Positions 15,393 through 25,919 of a stretch of DNA of 64,000 bases are shown here, in pieces. Source of the stretch: Acidobacteriota bacterium (GTDB lineage Bacteria > Acidobacteriota > Terriglobia > Terriglobales > Acidobacteriaceae); assembly GCA_021780315.1 (NCBI GenBank), contig JAJXYY010000003.1:1-64000 (forward strand), in the 5' to 3' direction. Numbering within the stretch: the stretch's first letter is position 1; each line of letters begins with the position of its first letter. The translations under genes and the position numbers were made by a program. Below the pieces are notes generated by a model, which saw only the letters and a list, made by a program, of their open reading frames with translations, did not search any database and was not told where the DNA came from.

Positions 15393-15491
15393 GGTTACGG
15401 GCAGCCTTTGCGAAGGGGTGTGTGGCTATCGTAACGGCTGGCGATGTGGTGCGGTGGTGGATTTCCTGTGGGTGGCGCGGCGATGCTGGTG

Positions 15492-15881
15492 CTAGAGCTT
15501 TTCCACGTAGACGGCGGTGCCGTAGGCGAGGACTTCGGTGACGCCCTGCATGAGTTCGTTGGCGTCGTAGCGGACGGCGATGACGGCGTTGGCTCCGAGC
15601 TGGGAGGCGTGCAGGAGCATCATGGCGAAGGAGTCCTGACGGGTCTTTTCGCAGAGTTCGGTGAAAAGGGTGATGTCGCCGCCGATGAGGGTTTGCAGGC
15701 CTGCGCCAATGGTGCCAAAGAGGTTGCGGGAGCGGACGACGATGCCGCGGACGACGCCGTAGTTGCGGACGATGCGGTAGCCGGGGAGTTCGAGGCCAGT
15801 GGTGGCGAGGGAGGGATCGATGGAGAGCTGCGGCGGTGGGTAAGTGGACACGAGGACGGCTCCTTGGCTGCTTGATTGCAC
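15492..15881 (-). CDS. YbjQ/UPF0145 family protein
   Basis: A 129-residue protein of the YbjQ family, small pentameric proteins often labelled heavy-metal-binding; the cellular role is not established. Family marks are LPGYRIVRNYGVVRGIVVRSRN, RQDSFAMMLLHASQLGANAVIAVRYD and the C-terminal VLAYGTAVYVEKL. It lies 17 bases after trpD on the same strand, so probably co-transcribed with it. Confidence 0.9.
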   Translation of the reverse strand: MQSSSQGAVLVSTYPPPQLSIDPSLATTGLELPGYRIVRNYGVVRGIVVRSRNLFGTIGAGLQTLIGGDITLFTELCEKTRQDSFAMMLLHASQLGANAVIAVRYDANELMQGVTEVLAYGTAVYVEKL

Positions 15882-15898
15882 GCAGGGCGGTGCGGCGT

Positions 15899-16948
15899 TT
15901 ACGAGACGCTGAGAGAGGTACGCACGAGGGAGGCGACGAGTTCCGTGACTTGACCGCGATCGATGGTGGAGGCGGCGAGCTGGATGCCGGCGGTGATGTT
16001 GGGCACGAGGCCTGCGGTGACGAGGACGGCGGCGGCGTTGAGCAGGACGACGTTGCGGCGGGGGCCGGGTTCGCCGGCAAAGATGGCGGTGAGGATGGCG
16101 GCGTTGGTGGTGGCGTCGCCGCCGCGGAGGGTGTCGATGGGAGCGCGAGGGAGGCCGAAGTCTTCGGGGGTGACGGTGCTGAGGGTGATGTGTCCGGCGC
16201 GGACCTCGGCGAGGTGGCTGGGTCCGCTGATGGAGAGTTCGTCCATGCCTCGGGATGGCGCGGTTCCGGTTTCGCCGTGGACGACGAAGGCGTGGCGGGT
16301 GTCGAGGAGGGCCATGGCCTGGGAGACGAGGGGGACGAGGTGGGCGGCGTAGACTCCCATGACCTGTGCGGAGGCTCCGGCGGGGTTGGAGAGCGGGCCA
16401 AGGACGTTGAAGATGGTGCGGAAGCCGAGGGCGCGACGAACGGGCATGACGGCCTTCATGGCGGGGTGCAGGCTGGGCGCGTGGAGGAAGGCGAAGCGAT
16501 GCGTGCGCAGAGCCTCTGCCCCTTCGGATGGCGCGAGGCTAACGGGGATGCCGAGGGCTTCGAGGACGTCTGCGGAGCCGCATTTGGAGGTGACGGCGCG
16601 GTTGCCGTGTTTGGCGACGGAGGCTCCGGCGGCGGCGGCGACGAGTGCGGCGGCGGTGGAGATGTTGAAGGTGTCGCTGGCATCGCCGCCGGTGCCACAG
16701 GTATCGACGAGCGCGGCGCGTTCGGCGGTGGTCAGGGGCAGGGCGGTGGCGGCGTGGCGCATGGCCTGGACGAAGCCGGCGATCTCGGCGGCGGTCTCCC
16801 CGCGGGCGGCGAGTGCTCCGAGGAGCGCGGCGATCTCAATGTCGGCGAGTTGGCCGGTGAGGATGTGCTGCATGAGGTCGCGAGCCTGATCCTGGGTGAG
16901 GGTGGCGCGGTCTTCGATCATGCGTTTCAAGTGGGGCTGCAGGGCCAT
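15899..16948 (-). CDS. trpD: Anthranilate phosphoribosyltransferase
   Basis: A 349-residue enzyme joining anthranilate and PRPP in tryptophan synthesis. Diagnostic stretches are VDTCGTGGDASDTFNIST (PRPP/Mg site), KHGNRAVTSKCGSADVLEALG, FLHAPSLHPAMK, RRALGFRTIFNVLGPLSNPA and the Glu/Asp-containing GMDELSISGP. The ATG at 16948 begins the normal N-terminus ALQPHLKRMIED; a 41-residue upstream extension is Pro/Arg-rich and unlike the family. No other trp genes are nearby. Confidence 0.96.
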   Translation of the reverse strand: MALQPHLKRMIEDRATLTQDQARDLMQHILTGQLADIEIAALLGALAARGETAAEIAGFVQAMRHAATALPLTTAERAALVDTCGTGGDASDTFNISTAAALVAAAAGASVAKHGNRAVTSKCGSADVLEALGIPVSLAPSEGAEALRTHRFAFLHAPSLHPAMKAVMPVRRALGFRTIFNVLGPLSNPAGASAQVMGVYAAHLVPLVSQAMALLDTRHAFVVHGETGTAPSRGMDELSISGPSHLAEVRAGHITLSTVTPEDFGLPRAPIDTLRGGDATTNAAILTAIFAGEPGPRRNVVLLNAAAVLVTAGLVPNITAGIQLAASTIDRGQVTELVASLVRTSLSVS

Positions 16949-17223
16949 GATGAAAAGCGTAGCAGGATGTGAGGGGGCGCGTCGCCGGGGTGGCGTTGCG
17001 TAGTGCGGAGGCGGGCGGTGAAATTGCGTCGGTGCCGGCGGGGTTTTGTGGAGAGGACATGTGAGGCGCATGAATGCTGGGTAAAAAGGGATTCATGCGG
17101 AGGGCGGTGCGCAGGGGTAAATTTCGGCACGGTTCGATAAACGCACGGTTGTGCGAGATTGTGATTGCGATACGTTCTCCGCGTCCGCTACACTTCTCGC
17201 GCAAGCGGAAGACGGACCCAACT

Positions 17224-18402
17224 ATGAAAATTCACGAATATCAGGCTAAAGAGATCCTTCGTAAGTACAACGTGCCGGTTCCTGGGGGCGAGATGGCGAC
17301 CACGCTGGAGCAGGCGGATACCGCTGCGAAGGCACTGTTTGGCGCCGGAAACAAAGTCGTCGTGGTGAAGGCGCAGATCCACGCTGGTGGTCGCGGCAAG
17401 GGCGGCGGCGTGAAGGTGGTGAAGACGCTGGAAGACGCGAACGCAGCGGCGAAGGCGATTCTGGGGATGCAGTTGGTGACGCACCAGACTGGGCCTGCGG
17501 GACAGAAGGTGCAGCGGTTGCTGATCGAAGAGGGTTCGGCGATTGAGCGCGAGTTGTACCTGGGGCTGGTGCTGGACCGGGCTTCGGCGAAGATTGTGTT
17601 TATGGCCTCGCAGTCGGGCGGCATGGAGATCGAAGAGGTGGCGCATGCGACTCCGGAGCTGATCTACAAGGAATATATTGAGCCGGCGATCGGGTTTCAG
17701 CCGTACCAGGCGCGCAAGCTGGCGTTCAAGCTGGGACTGAAGCCGACGCAGATCAACGATGCGGTGAAGTTCATGACCGGGCTGTACAAGGCGTTTGTGG
17801 AGACGGACTCGACGTTGATGGAGATCAATCCGTTCATCACGACGAAGGACGACAAGTTGATGGCGCTGGATTGCAAGATCAACTTCGACGACAACGCGAT
17901 GTTCCGGCACAAGGATTTGAAGGAGCTGCGCGACCTGGCGGAGGAAGATCCGCTGGAGGTTGAGGCGAGCAAGTACGCGCTGAACTACATCAAGCTGGAT
18001 GGCACGATTGCCTGCATGGTGAATGGCGCTGGACTGGCGATGGCGACGATGGACATCATCCAGTATGCGGGTGGGTCGGCGGCGAACTTTCTGGATGTAG
18101 GTGGTGGTGCGAACCAGGAGCAGATTGAGAATGCATTTGGGATTCTGCTGAGCGATCCGAATGTGAAGGCGATCTTCATCAACATCTTTGGCGGCATTCT
18201 GCGCGTGGACGTACTGGCGCAGGGTGTGGTGAACGCGGCGAAGAAGCTGAACGTGCAGATACCGATCATTCTGCGGCTGGAAGGCACGAACGTGGAAGAA
18301 GGCCGCCAGATTTTGAAGGATTCAGGGTTGAATTTCCTGGTGGGAACGACGATGAAGGAAGCTGCAGATCTGGCCGTTGCGGCCGCGAAAGGTGGCAAGT
18401 AA
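17224..18402 (+). CDS. sucC: Succinate-CoA ligase [ADP-forming] subunit beta
   Basis: A 392-residue ATP-grasp subunit of the TCA-cycle succinyl-CoA synthetase. It starts with the canonical [20 protein letters not shown] and has [16 protein letters not shown] (nucleotide site), EINPF and the C-terminal [15 protein letters not shown] and [10 protein letters not shown] of the ligase domain. Frame upstream of 17224 is non-coding. The sucD ATG overlaps its stop by one base. Confidence 0.98.
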   Translation: MKIHEYQAKEILRKYNVPVPGGEMATTLEQADTAAKALFGAGNKVVVVKAQIHAGGRGKGGGVKVVKTLEDANAAAKAILGMQLVTHQTGPAGQKVQRLLIEEGSAIERELYLGLVLDRASAKIVFMASQSGGMEIEEVAHATPELIYKEYIEPAIGFQPYQARKLAFKLGLKPTQINDAVKFMTGLYKAFVETDSTLMEINPFITTKDDKLMALDCKINFDDNAMFRHKDLKELRDLAEEDPLEVEASKYALNYIKLDGTIACMVNGAGLAMATMDIIQYAGGSAANFLDVGGGANQEQIENAFGILLSDPNVKAIFINIFGGILRVDVLAQGVVNAAKKLNVQIPIILRLEGTNVEEGRQILKDSGLNFLVGTTMKEAADLAVAAAKGGK

Positions 18403-19277
18403 TGGCAGTTCTGGTAGATAAGAATACGCGGCTGATTGTGCAGGGAATAACGGGGCGTGAGGGTACGTTTCATGCCAAGGGTTGTGCGGAGTATGGGACC
18501 AACGTTGTTGGCGGCGTGACGCCCGGCAAGGGTGGGACGACGCATGAGGGCTGGCCGGTCTTCAACACGGTGGAAGAGGCCGTGAAGGAGACGGGGGCGA
18601 ATGTGTCGGTGATCTTTGTGCCGCCACCGTTTGCCGCGGATGGAATTCTGGAGGCGACGGCTGCGGAGATTCCGCTGGTCATCTGCATCACGGAAGGGAT
18701 TCCGGTGCTGGACATGGTGAAGACGTGGGAGATCGTGAAGCGGTCGAATACGCGTCTGATCGGGCCGAACTGCCCGGGCGTGATCTCTCCCGGCAAGGCT
18801 AAGGTTGGCATTATGCCGGGCCGGATTCATAAAGAGGGTTCGGTGGGGATCGTGTCGAAGTCGGGCACGCTGACCTACGAGGCGGTGTACCAGTTGACGA
18901 CGCGCGGGATTGGGCAGTCGACGGCGATTGGCATTGGCGGCGACCCGATTATCGGGACGACGCACATCGATGCGCTGAAGCTGCTGAACGAGGACCCGGA
19001 GACCGAGGCGATTATCATGATCGGCGAGATCGGCGGATCGGCGGAAGAGGCTGCAGCGAAGTACATCAAGGAACATGTGAAGAAGCCGGTAGTTGGCTTT
19101 ATTGCGGGCCAGACGGCACCTCCGGGACGCCGGATGGGCCATGCGGGCGCGATCATCTCCGGCGGGGAAGGCACGGCTGCGGAGAAGATGAAGGCGATGA
19201 AGGAGGCCGGGATTACGGTGGTGAATACGCCAGCGGAGATCGGCGAGGCGATGGCCCGGGTGCTGGGCAGAGCCTAA
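18402..19277 (+). CDS. sucD: Succinate-CoA ligase subunit alpha
   Basis: A 291-residue CoA-binding, phosphohistidine subunit. It has the N-terminal [12 protein letters not shown]ossmann motif, [11 protein letters not shown], the power-helix [10 protein letters not shown], and [14 protein letters not shown] with the phosphorylated histidine. Overlap with sucC by one base gives matched expression of the heterodimer. A terminator hairpin follows 24 bases after the stop. Confidence 0.98.
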   Translation: MAVLVDKNTRLIVQGITGREGTFHAKGCAEYGTNVVGGVTPGKGGTTHEGWPVFNTVEEAVKETGANVSVIFVPPPFAADGILEATAAEIPLVICITEGIPVLDMVKTWEIVKRSNTRLIGPNCPGVISPGKAKVGIMPGRIHKEGSVGIVSKSGTLTYEAVYQLTTRGIGQSTAIGIGGDPIIGTTHIDALKLLNEDPETEAIIMIGEIGGSAEEAAAKYIKEHVKKPVVGFIAGQTAPPGRRMGHAGAIISGGEGTAAEKMKAMKEAGITVVNTPAEIGEAMARVLGRA

Positions 19278-19300
19278 GACTCCGGTCTCAGGTGCAGGTT

Positions 19301-19338
19301 GCGGGTGCTGCGTGTCCATGCAGCACCCGCTTTGTTTT
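19301..19338 (+). terminator. Rho-independent terminator of sucCD
   Basis: A perfect 11-bp GC-rich stem (19301-19311 with 19320-19330) is followed by TTTGTTTT at 19331-19338. Confidence 0.88.
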
Positions 19339-19401
19339 ATGCGGCCTTAATCGGCGGTGCTTTACACTGGTAGAGGAATTAAACAGCAAGGGAGAACTAC
19401 G

Positions 19402-19818
19402 TTGTCACAGCGCACATTCAGCATCATCAAGCCGGACGCGGTCCGCAAGGGCTACACGGCGGCCATTCTCGCCAGGATTGAAGCGGCGGGTTTCAAGATT
19501 GTTTCCATCAAGCGGATGTCGATCTCCAAGGCGCAGGCCGAGGGTTTTTACCATGTTCATGCAGCGCGTCCATTCTTTGGTGAGTTGACGGAGTTCATGA
19601 GCTCGGGACCGATCTTCCCGATGGTTCTGGAGAAGGACAATGCGATTGCCGATCTGCGCAAGCTGATGGGCGCGACCAATCCTGCGCAGGCGGAAGAGGG
19701 CACGATTCGCAAGGAGTTTGCGGCGTCGATCGGCGAGAACGCGATCCACGGCTCGGATGCCGAGGACACGGCTGCGTTTGAGATCGGCTACTTCTTTGCC
19801 GGTATCGAACTGAACTAA
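19402..19818 (+). CDS. ndk: Nucleoside diphosphate kinase
   Basis: A 138-residue enzyme exchanging phosphate between nucleoside di- and triphosphates. It reads [14 protein letters not shown] at the N-terminus; the catalytic histidine is in the family position within [13 protein letters not shown]. The start is a TTG at 19402 with GGGAG nine bases upstream, giving the family-typical length; an upstream ATG at 19357 would add 15 unrelated residues. Confidence 0.97.
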   Translation: MSQRTFSIIKPDAVRKGYTAAILARIEAAGFKIVSIKRMSISKAQAEGFYHVHAARPFFGELTEFMSSGPIFPMVLEKDNAIADLRKLMGATNPAQAEEGTIRKEFAASIGENAIHGSDAEDTAAFEIGYFFAGIELN

Positions 19819-19923
19819 GCAGGACGCACGACAGGTGGGGCGGCAGAGGCGGATAGGGGTTGCGACCCTGAGACCGACAGCCGCCCTTCACTTTTTTGGT
19901 AGTACGCACCGTACAGGAGTCGC

Positions 19924-20526
19924 ATGAAACTTACTCTGCCGTCTGGGCCGTTCAAGGCTTATTTGTTTGATTGTGATGGAACGATTGTCGACTCGATGCC
20001 GCTGCACTATGTTGCGTGGAAGACTGCGCTGGGCGAGTGGGGCTGTGCGTTCGACGAGCAGTTGTTCTATGCGTGGGGCGGACTGCCGGTGGCGGAGATC
20101 ATCTCCACGCTGAACGAGCGGCAGGGATTGCAGATGCCGGTGGAGGCTGTGGCGGAGCGCAAGGAAGCGCTGTACTACGAGATGCTGCCGCAACTGCAGG
20201 CGGTTCCGGAGGTGCTGGAGCACATTGTGCTGAGCCATGGTCAGGTGCCGTTTGCGGTGGTCTCGGGCAGCACGCGGGATTCGGTGACGGCTTCGCTGGA
20301 GGCTTTGCAACTGCTGGACCGTTTCGAGACGTTGGTGTGCGCTGGGGATTACAGTCGGAGCAAGCCTGATCCGGAGCCGTTTCTGCTGGCTGCGTCGCGG
20401 CTGGGCGTGGCCCCGGAGGACTGCCTGGTGTTTGAAGATACGGTGATGGGGATCGAGGCGGCGACGGCTGCGGGCATGGCTTCGGTGAAGGTGCTGCAAC
20501 CGTGGGAGCGCAAGTCGCAGGGATAG
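19924..20526 (+). CDS. HAD-superfamily hydrolase, beta-phosphoglucomutase-like
   Basis: A 200-residue HAD protein. Motif I is LFDCDGTIVDSMP (nucleophile and general acid Asp), motif II VVSGSTRDSV, motif III around SKPDPEPF, and motif IV LVFEDTVMGIEAATAAGM. The Cap-1 helical domain at about 30-90 places it in the phosphatase/phosphoglucomutase-like subgroup; the substrate is not evident. It lies ~100 bases after ndk. A two-way terminator separates it from the convergent SGNH hydrolase. Confidence 0.92.
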   Translation: MKLTLPSGPFKAYLFDCDGTIVDSMPLHYVAWKTALGEWGCAFDEQLFYAWGGLPVAEIISTLNERQGLQMPVEAVAERKEALYYEMLPQLQAVPEVLEHIVLSHGQVPFAVVSGSTRDSVTASLEALQLLDRFETLVCAGDYSRSKPDPEPFLLAASRLGVAPEDCLVFEDTVMGIEAATAAGMASVKVLQPWERKSQG

Positions 20527-20553
20527 AGCGGTTGGTGGGAAGAGTGGTGAAGT

Positions 20554-20589
20554 ACAAAGCGGCAGGAGCGTAGGCTTCTGCCGCTTTGT
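20554..20589. terminator. Bidirectional terminator hairpin
   Basis: A 16-bp stem with one G-U pair (20554-20569 with 20574-20589) and a GTAG loop lies between two convergent genes. Ends are ACAAAG/CTTTGT, giving a T-rich exit on both strands. Confidence 0.85.
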
Positions 20590-20604
20590 TGCTGCGGAGT
20601 GCGG

Positions 20605-21852
20605 TTATTTGTTGAAGAGTTTGAGGTCGATGGCGTCGCCCATGGTTTTGTAGCCAGCGTCGGCTGGGTGGAGGTGGTCACCGGAGTCGGCTGCGGGCGC
20701 GAAGACAGTGGGGTTGGCGGGGTCCTGGGTGGCTTTGTCGAAGTCGATGAAGCCATCGAGTTGGGTGGAGGTGCGGATCCACTGGTTGACGGCCTGGCGC
20801 ATGGCTTCTCCTGCTGGGGAGGAGTATTTGGCGCCGACGTAGGGGGTGAGGGTGGCTGCGTAGACCTTGATGCCGTGGGTGTGGGCGCGAGCGGCGAGCT
20901 GGCCGAGGCCGACGATGAGGTCTTCCGCGGTGACGACATCGTAGGGCTTGACGGGGTCTTGTGCGTGGCCGATGTCGTTGATGCTTTCGAGCAGGATGAG
21001 GTATTTGACGCCAGCCTGGGCGATGACGTCGCGGTCGAAGCGAGCAAGGGCGCTGGGGCCGGTGGTGTCGTGCAGGACGCGGTTGCCGCCGATGCCCTGG
21101 TTGAGGACGGCGAGGTGGGCGGTGTGCTTGTCGGCCTGGAGGCGGCGGGCGAGGACGTCGGGCCAGCGGGCGTTGGCGTCGCGGGTGCTGTGGGCGCCGT
21201 CGGTGATGCTGTCTCCGAAGGCGACGATGGCGGCGCTGTCGTCGGTGGTTTTGATGTCGAGGCCTTTGAGGATGGGCCAGGAGTAGATCTCTTTGGGGTT
21301 GTCGAGCTTGGCGGCGCTGACGACGTTGCCGGGAGCGGCGTAGCTGGTCTGGTCCGCGAAGCCATGGACGGAGAGTTGGCGGAGGGGCTGCTCGGGCAGG
21401 TAGAGGCTGACGGCCACGTCGGCGAAGGCGGGAAGCTTGAGGTCGACGGGATCGCTGACGACGAGGGCTCCGGGCGGGATGGTGATGGAGGGACGTCCGC
21501 CGAAGCTGAGGGCGTTGGCGGAGGTCAGGGCGATGTCGCCGTGGCCTGCGCTGAGGGCGATGTGGGCCTGGCCGATGGTGAGGGGATCGAGGCCGAACTC
21601 GTTGGAGAGGACGACGCGTACGACGGAGCCGCCGAGGGAGATGTGGACGATCTCGCGGAGGGTGGTGTCGCCGGCGAGGAGCTTGCCTTCGGCGTTGGGT
21701 GCGGCCATGGGCGAGGTGGCCCAGGTGCCGACCCAGTGGTCTGGCTGGGCGGCGGCCGAGGCGGGCAGGCGGAAGGCGCAGAGGCAGAGCAGGAGCAGCG
21801 CAACGGGTGCGAGTGTGCGGAGGTGTTGCCGAACGCGATGGCGAGAGGTCAT
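20605..21852 (-). CDS. SGNH/GDSL-family hydrolase, secreted
   Basis: A ~415-residue esterase/lipase-like protein with a signal peptide (LAPVALLLLCLCAFRLPASAAA). Block I is IVAFGDSITDGAH with the nucleophilic serine, block II NQGIGGNRVL, block III ILLESINDIGH, and block V DHLHPADAGY with the catalytic Asp-His. An N-terminal jelly-roll-like region of ~170 residues precedes the catalytic part, as in many exported carbohydrate or polyketide esterases. The ATG at 21852 has AAGGAAG upstream; an ATG at 21888 would add 12 residues. Probably periplasmic; substrate unknown. Confidence 0.92.
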   Translation of the reverse strand: MTSRHRVRQHLRTLAPVALLLLCLCAFRLPASAAAQPDHWVGTWATSPMAAPNAEGKLLAGDTTLREIVHISLGGSVVRVVLSNEFGLDPLTIGQAHIALSAGHGDIALTSANALSFGGRPSITIPPGALVVSDPVDLKLPAFADVAVSLYLPEQPLRQLSVHGFADQTSYAAPGNVVSAAKLDNPKEIYSWPILKGLDIKTTDDSAAIVAFGDSITDGAHSTRDANARWPDVLARRLQADKHTAHLAVLNQGIGGNRVLHDTTGPSALARFDRDVIAQAGVKYLILLESINDIGHAQDPVKPYDVVTAEDLIVGLGQLAARAHTHGIKVYAATLTPYVGAKYSSPAGEAMRQAVNQWIRTSTQLDGFIDFDKATQDPANPTVFAPAADSGDHLHPADAGYKTMGDAIDLKLFNK

Positions 21853-22017
21853 GGGGCTTCCTTGCATGGGTTTAGCTTCGCCGTCCATCTTACTGGGGTT
21901 TTCATTGGGTGGTGAAGTTCACGTATAGTTGCCGTGGCCGTGCGAACGCTGGCGGGATGGGCGTGAACAGGGTAGTGGGCGGATTGCTCCGAGTTGATCT
22001 ATGAGGAAAAGCTGACG

Positions 22018-23121
22018 ATGAGATGGGTAAAGGTTATTCTGCTTAGCATGACTACCGCGATGGCAGCACATGGCGCTGTAACGAAGGCGGCTTTCGGCAC
22101 CACTCCCGATGGCAAGACTGTGGACATCTACACGTTGAAGAACGACACGATCGAGGCGCGGGTGATGACCTATGGCGCGCGGGTGGTGTCGATTGTGGTG
22201 CCGGACCGTGATGGCAAGCAGGCCGACGTGGTGCTGGGATACAGCTCGCTGGATGGCTATCTGGCGGATAAGAGCACCTACTTTGGCGCGATTGTGGGCC
22301 GGTACGGGAACCGGATTGCGCATGGCAAGTTTTCCGTGGATGGGCATGAGTACCAGGTGCCGCTGAACAACAACGGCAACTCGCTGCATGGCGGCACGGT
22401 GGGATTCGATCAGGCGGTGTGGCAGGCGCATGCGGTGGCCGATGGCGTGGAGATGACGCTGGTAAGCAAGGACGGCGATCAGGGCTATCCTGGCACGCTG
22501 ACGGCGCATGTGCGTTACACAATTCATCATGGTGCGCTGCGGATCGACTACAGCGTGTCGAGCGACAAGGCGACGGTGGTGAACCTGACGAATCACTCGT
22601 ACTTCAACCTGGGCGGGGAGGGATCGGGGACGATTCTGGGCGAAGAGATGATGATCGCCGCCGATCGCTATACGCCGGTGGATGCAGGGCTGATCCCGAC
22701 GGGCGAACTGGCGCCGGTGGAGGGTACGCCGTTCGACTTCCGCAAGCCAACGGTGATTGGGGCCCGCATCAACGACAACAATGAGCAGTTGAAGATTGCC
22801 GGTGGGTACGACCATAACTGGGTGCTGCGCGGCGCCAACGGTGAGACCAAGACGGCTGCCAAGGTATACGACCCGAAGAGTGGCCGCGTGCTGACGGTGA
22901 CGACGACCGAGCCGGGCGTTCAGTTCTACTCCGGGAATTTTCTGGATGGGACGAAGACGGGGCCGAGTGGCGTGGCGTACGGGAAGAATGCGGCACTCTG
23001 CCTGGAGACGCAGCACTATCCTGATTCGCCGAACCATCCTGCGTTCCCGACGACGTTGCTGAAGCCGGGCGAGGTTCGTCACAGCACGACGACGTTTACG
23101 TTTTCCATCCATTCGAAGTAA
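22018..23121 (+). CDS. galM: Aldose 1-epimerase (mutarotase), probably exported
   Basis: A ~367-residue galactose-mutarotase-like enzyme interconverting alpha and beta anomers of sugars. Key stretches are GRYGNRIAHGKF, NNNGNSLHGG (substrate-binding His), VNLTNHSYFNLGG (catalytic His), GYDHNWVL and LETQHYPDSPNHP (with the catalytic Glu region). The N-terminus is hydrophobic and ends AMAAHGA, suggesting a signal peptide and a periplasmic enzyme, as in other exported mutarotases. The ATG at 22018 has a GAGGA 10-12 bases upstream. Confidence 0.94.
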   Translation: MRWVKVILLSMTTAMAAHGAVTKAAFGTTPDGKTVDIYTLKNDTIEARVMTYGARVVSIVVPDRDGKQADVVLGYSSLDGYLADKSTYFGAIVGRYGNRIAHGKFSVDGHEYQVPLNNNGNSLHGGTVGFDQAVWQAHAVADGVEMTLVSKDGDQGYPGTLTAHVRYTIHHGALRIDYSVSSDKATVVNLTNHSYFNLGGEGSGTILGEEMMIAADRYTPVDAGLIPTGELAPVEGTPFDFRKPTVIGARINDNNEQLKIAGGYDHNWVLRGANGETKTAAKVYDPKSGRVLTVTTTEPGVQFYSGNFLDGTKTGPSGVAYGKNAALCLETQHYPDSPNHPAFPTTLLKPGEVRHSTTTFTFSIHSK

Positions 23122-23175
23122 CGGCAAGAGCGCGGCCGCTGGCGACCTGCTGGCGGCTGCGCGGAGTCTGGCAGC

Positions 23176-23876
23176 ATGAACAAAGTGGTTCTATCAGCGG
23201 ATGCGGCGGTGGCCGATATCGCCAGTGGTGCGACGGTGATGCTGGGTGGGTTTGGGTTGTGTGGTATTCCGGAGACCCTGATTGCCGCGTTGGTGCGGCT
23301 GGGCGTGCAGGGGCTGCATACGATCAGCAACAATATGGGGGTCGACGGCTTTGGCATGGGGCTGATGCTGGAGGCGGGCATGATTGCGTCGCACGTTGGC
23401 AGCTATGTGGGGGAGAACCGGCGGCTGGAGACGATGGTGCTGCAGGGGCAGTTGGACCTGACGTTGATTCCGCAAGGCACGCTGGCGGAGCGGATTCGTG
23501 CAGGTGGGGCGGGGATTCCGGCGTTTTATGTGCCGACCGGACTAGGCACGGTGGTGGCCGAGGGCAAGGAGACGCGGCAGATCGGCGAGCGGATGTATGT
23601 GCTGGAACATGCACTGCACGCGGACGTTGCGCTGGTGAAGGCGTGGAAGGGCGATCGGCTGGGCAACCTGGTGTATCGCAAGACGGCGCGTAACTTCAAT
23701 CCTGCGATGGCGACTGCGGCAGACCTGACGATTGCCGAAGTGGAGGAGCTGGTAGAGCCGGGCGAGTTGGATCCGGACCAGATTGTGACCCCGGGTATTT
23801 ATGTGGATCGGGTCGTCGTGGGGGCGGCGTATCGCAAGCCGATTGAGGCGGAGTTTATCCGTTCGGGAGGTGCAGC

Positions 23877-23880
<4 letters not shown>
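23176..23880 (+). CDS. scoA: 3-oxoacid (succinyl-CoA:acetoacetate) CoA-transferase subunit A
   Basis: A 234-residue subunit of a two-subunit CoA-transferase. Family signatures are VMLGGFGLCGIPETLI, TISNNMGVDGFGMG, IPQGTLAERIRAGGAGIPAFYVPTG and GNLVYRKTARNFNP. It overlaps subunit B by four bases. It activates acetoacetate or a related 3-oxoacid using succinyl-CoA; the exact substrate cannot be told by eye. Confidence 0.95.
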
Positions 23881-24539
<659 letters not shown>

Positions 24540-24566
24540 GCTGCGCAGCGACGGAGTGCGCGTGGG

Positions 24567-25892
24567 ATGAGCGACATGAGGGAAGAACTGAAGCAACAGG
24601 CACGGGATATTTTTGCCCATGCGCTGGAGGCGTCGCGGGTGGCTCCGGTGATGGAGGCGCGGATTCGGTTTGAGGGTGATGCGCTGTGGGTGGACAGCGA
24701 TGCGTACAGGTTATCGGATTATGCGCGGGTCGTCGTGATAGCGACGGGGAAGGCTGCGGGTGTGATGGCAGCGACGTTTCTGCGGCTGGCTGGAACGCAG
24801 GCTGCACGGATGGAAGCGGTGGTGTGCGGGGTGGGAGAGATGCCGGGGCTTCCGGCTGGGGCAAGGGTGTATCGCGGTGGGCATCCTACGCCAAATGAGG
24901 CTTCGAGTGCAGCGGCGGAGGATGTGTTGCGTACGCTGGGTTCGCTGACGGAGCGGGATCTGGCGGTGTTTCTGGTGAGTGGTGGCGGATCTGCGCTGGT
25001 GGAGAAGTTTATGCGCGAGGATGCGACCGAGGCGGAGGTGGCGGCGACGCATCGGGCGCTGGTGGAGAGCGGGCTTCCTATTGCCGCGATGAATGTAGTG
25101 CGGAAGCATCTCTCGGCGGTGAAGGGTGGACGGCTGGCAGCAGCTGCGGCTCCGGCGGAGCAGTTGACGGTGTTGGTGTCGGATGTGCCTGCGGGCGAGT
25201 TGGATGCGTTGTCCTCGGGGCCGACCCTTCCGGACCGCAGTACGGTGGCCGATGTGCGCCGGATTGTGGCGCAGTATGGATTGGAGAGTGTGCTGCCGAA
25301 ACGCGTGGCTGCGATGCTGCTTGATCCCGAGTTGGCGGAGACGCCGAAGGAGCAGGATGCTGCGTTTGCAAGGTCGCGGTGGTACTGCCTGCTGGATAGC
25401 GGATCGTTGGCGGCTGCGGCGGCGGCACGGGCAGTCGCGCTGGGGTGGCGGGTAGAGATCGACAACGCCTGCGATGACTGGAGCGCGGCGGCGGCGGCGG
25501 AGTATCTGGTGGCGCGGCTGAGGCAGTTGCGCATGGCTGGCGAGCGAGTGTGTCTGCTCTCTGCTGGGGAGGTGACGGTGCGGGTGCCGACGACAGTGGC
25601 TGGGCGAGGAGGGCGGAATCAGCACTTTGCGCTGTTGTGTTCCCAGAGGATTGCCGGGGAAGAGATCACCGTGTTGAGCGGGGGTAGCGACGGGATCGAT
25701 GGCAACAGCGTTGCGGCCGGGGGAGTGGTGGATGGCAGCACGCTGGAGCGAGCGCAGCAGATGGGCTATCCGGTGGAGCAGGCGCTGGCACGATTTGATT
25801 CCGAAGGGCTGCTGGGATTGCTGGACGACACCATCGTGACGGGGCCTACGGGGAACAACCTGCGCGATTTGCGGATTCTGCTGGCGCCTTAG
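24567..25892 (+). CDS. Glycerate 2-kinase (DUF4147/MOFRL family)
   Basis: A 441-residue class II glycerate kinase, phosphorylating D-glycerate to 2-phosphoglycerate. The N-terminal DUF4147 domain shows VIATGKAAGVMA, VYRGGHPTPNEASSAAAEDVLRTL, FLVSGGGSALVE and NVVRKHLSAVKGGRLA. The C-terminal MOFRL domain shows GEVTVRVPTTVAGRGGRNQHFAL and SGGSDGIDGNSVAAGGVVD. It follows scoB after 27 bases on the same strand, so may be co-transcribed. TTuD/GckA-type names are used for this family; I give none. Confidence 0.93.
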   Translation: MSDMREELKQQARDIFAHALEASRVAPVMEARIRFEGDALWVDSDAYRLSDYARVVVIATGKAAGVMAATFLRLAGTQAARMEAVVCGVGEMPGLPAGARVYRGGHPTPNEASSAAAEDVLRTLGSLTERDLAVFLVSGGGSALVEKFMREDATEAEVAATHRALVESGLPIAAMNVVRKHLSAVKGGRLAAAAAPAEQLTVLVSDVPAGELDALSSGPTLPDRSTVADVRRIVAQYGLESVLPKRVAAMLLDPELAETPKEQDAAFARSRWYCLLDSGSLAAAAAARAVALGWRVEIDNACDDWSAAAAAEYLVARLRQLRMAGERVCLLSAGEVTVRVPTTVAGRGGRNQHFALLCSQRIAGEEITVLSGGSDGIDGNSVAAGGVVDGSTLERAQQMGYPVEQALARFDSEGLLGLLDDTIVTGPTGNNLRDLRILLAP

Positions 25893-25919
25893 CGATGGGC
25901 TGGCCAAGGGGAGTGGTGG

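Noticed and set aside
20599..21915. 438-codon plus-strand frame
   Set aside because: Gly/Val/Glu-rich mirror of the SGNH hydrolase gene; no domain.
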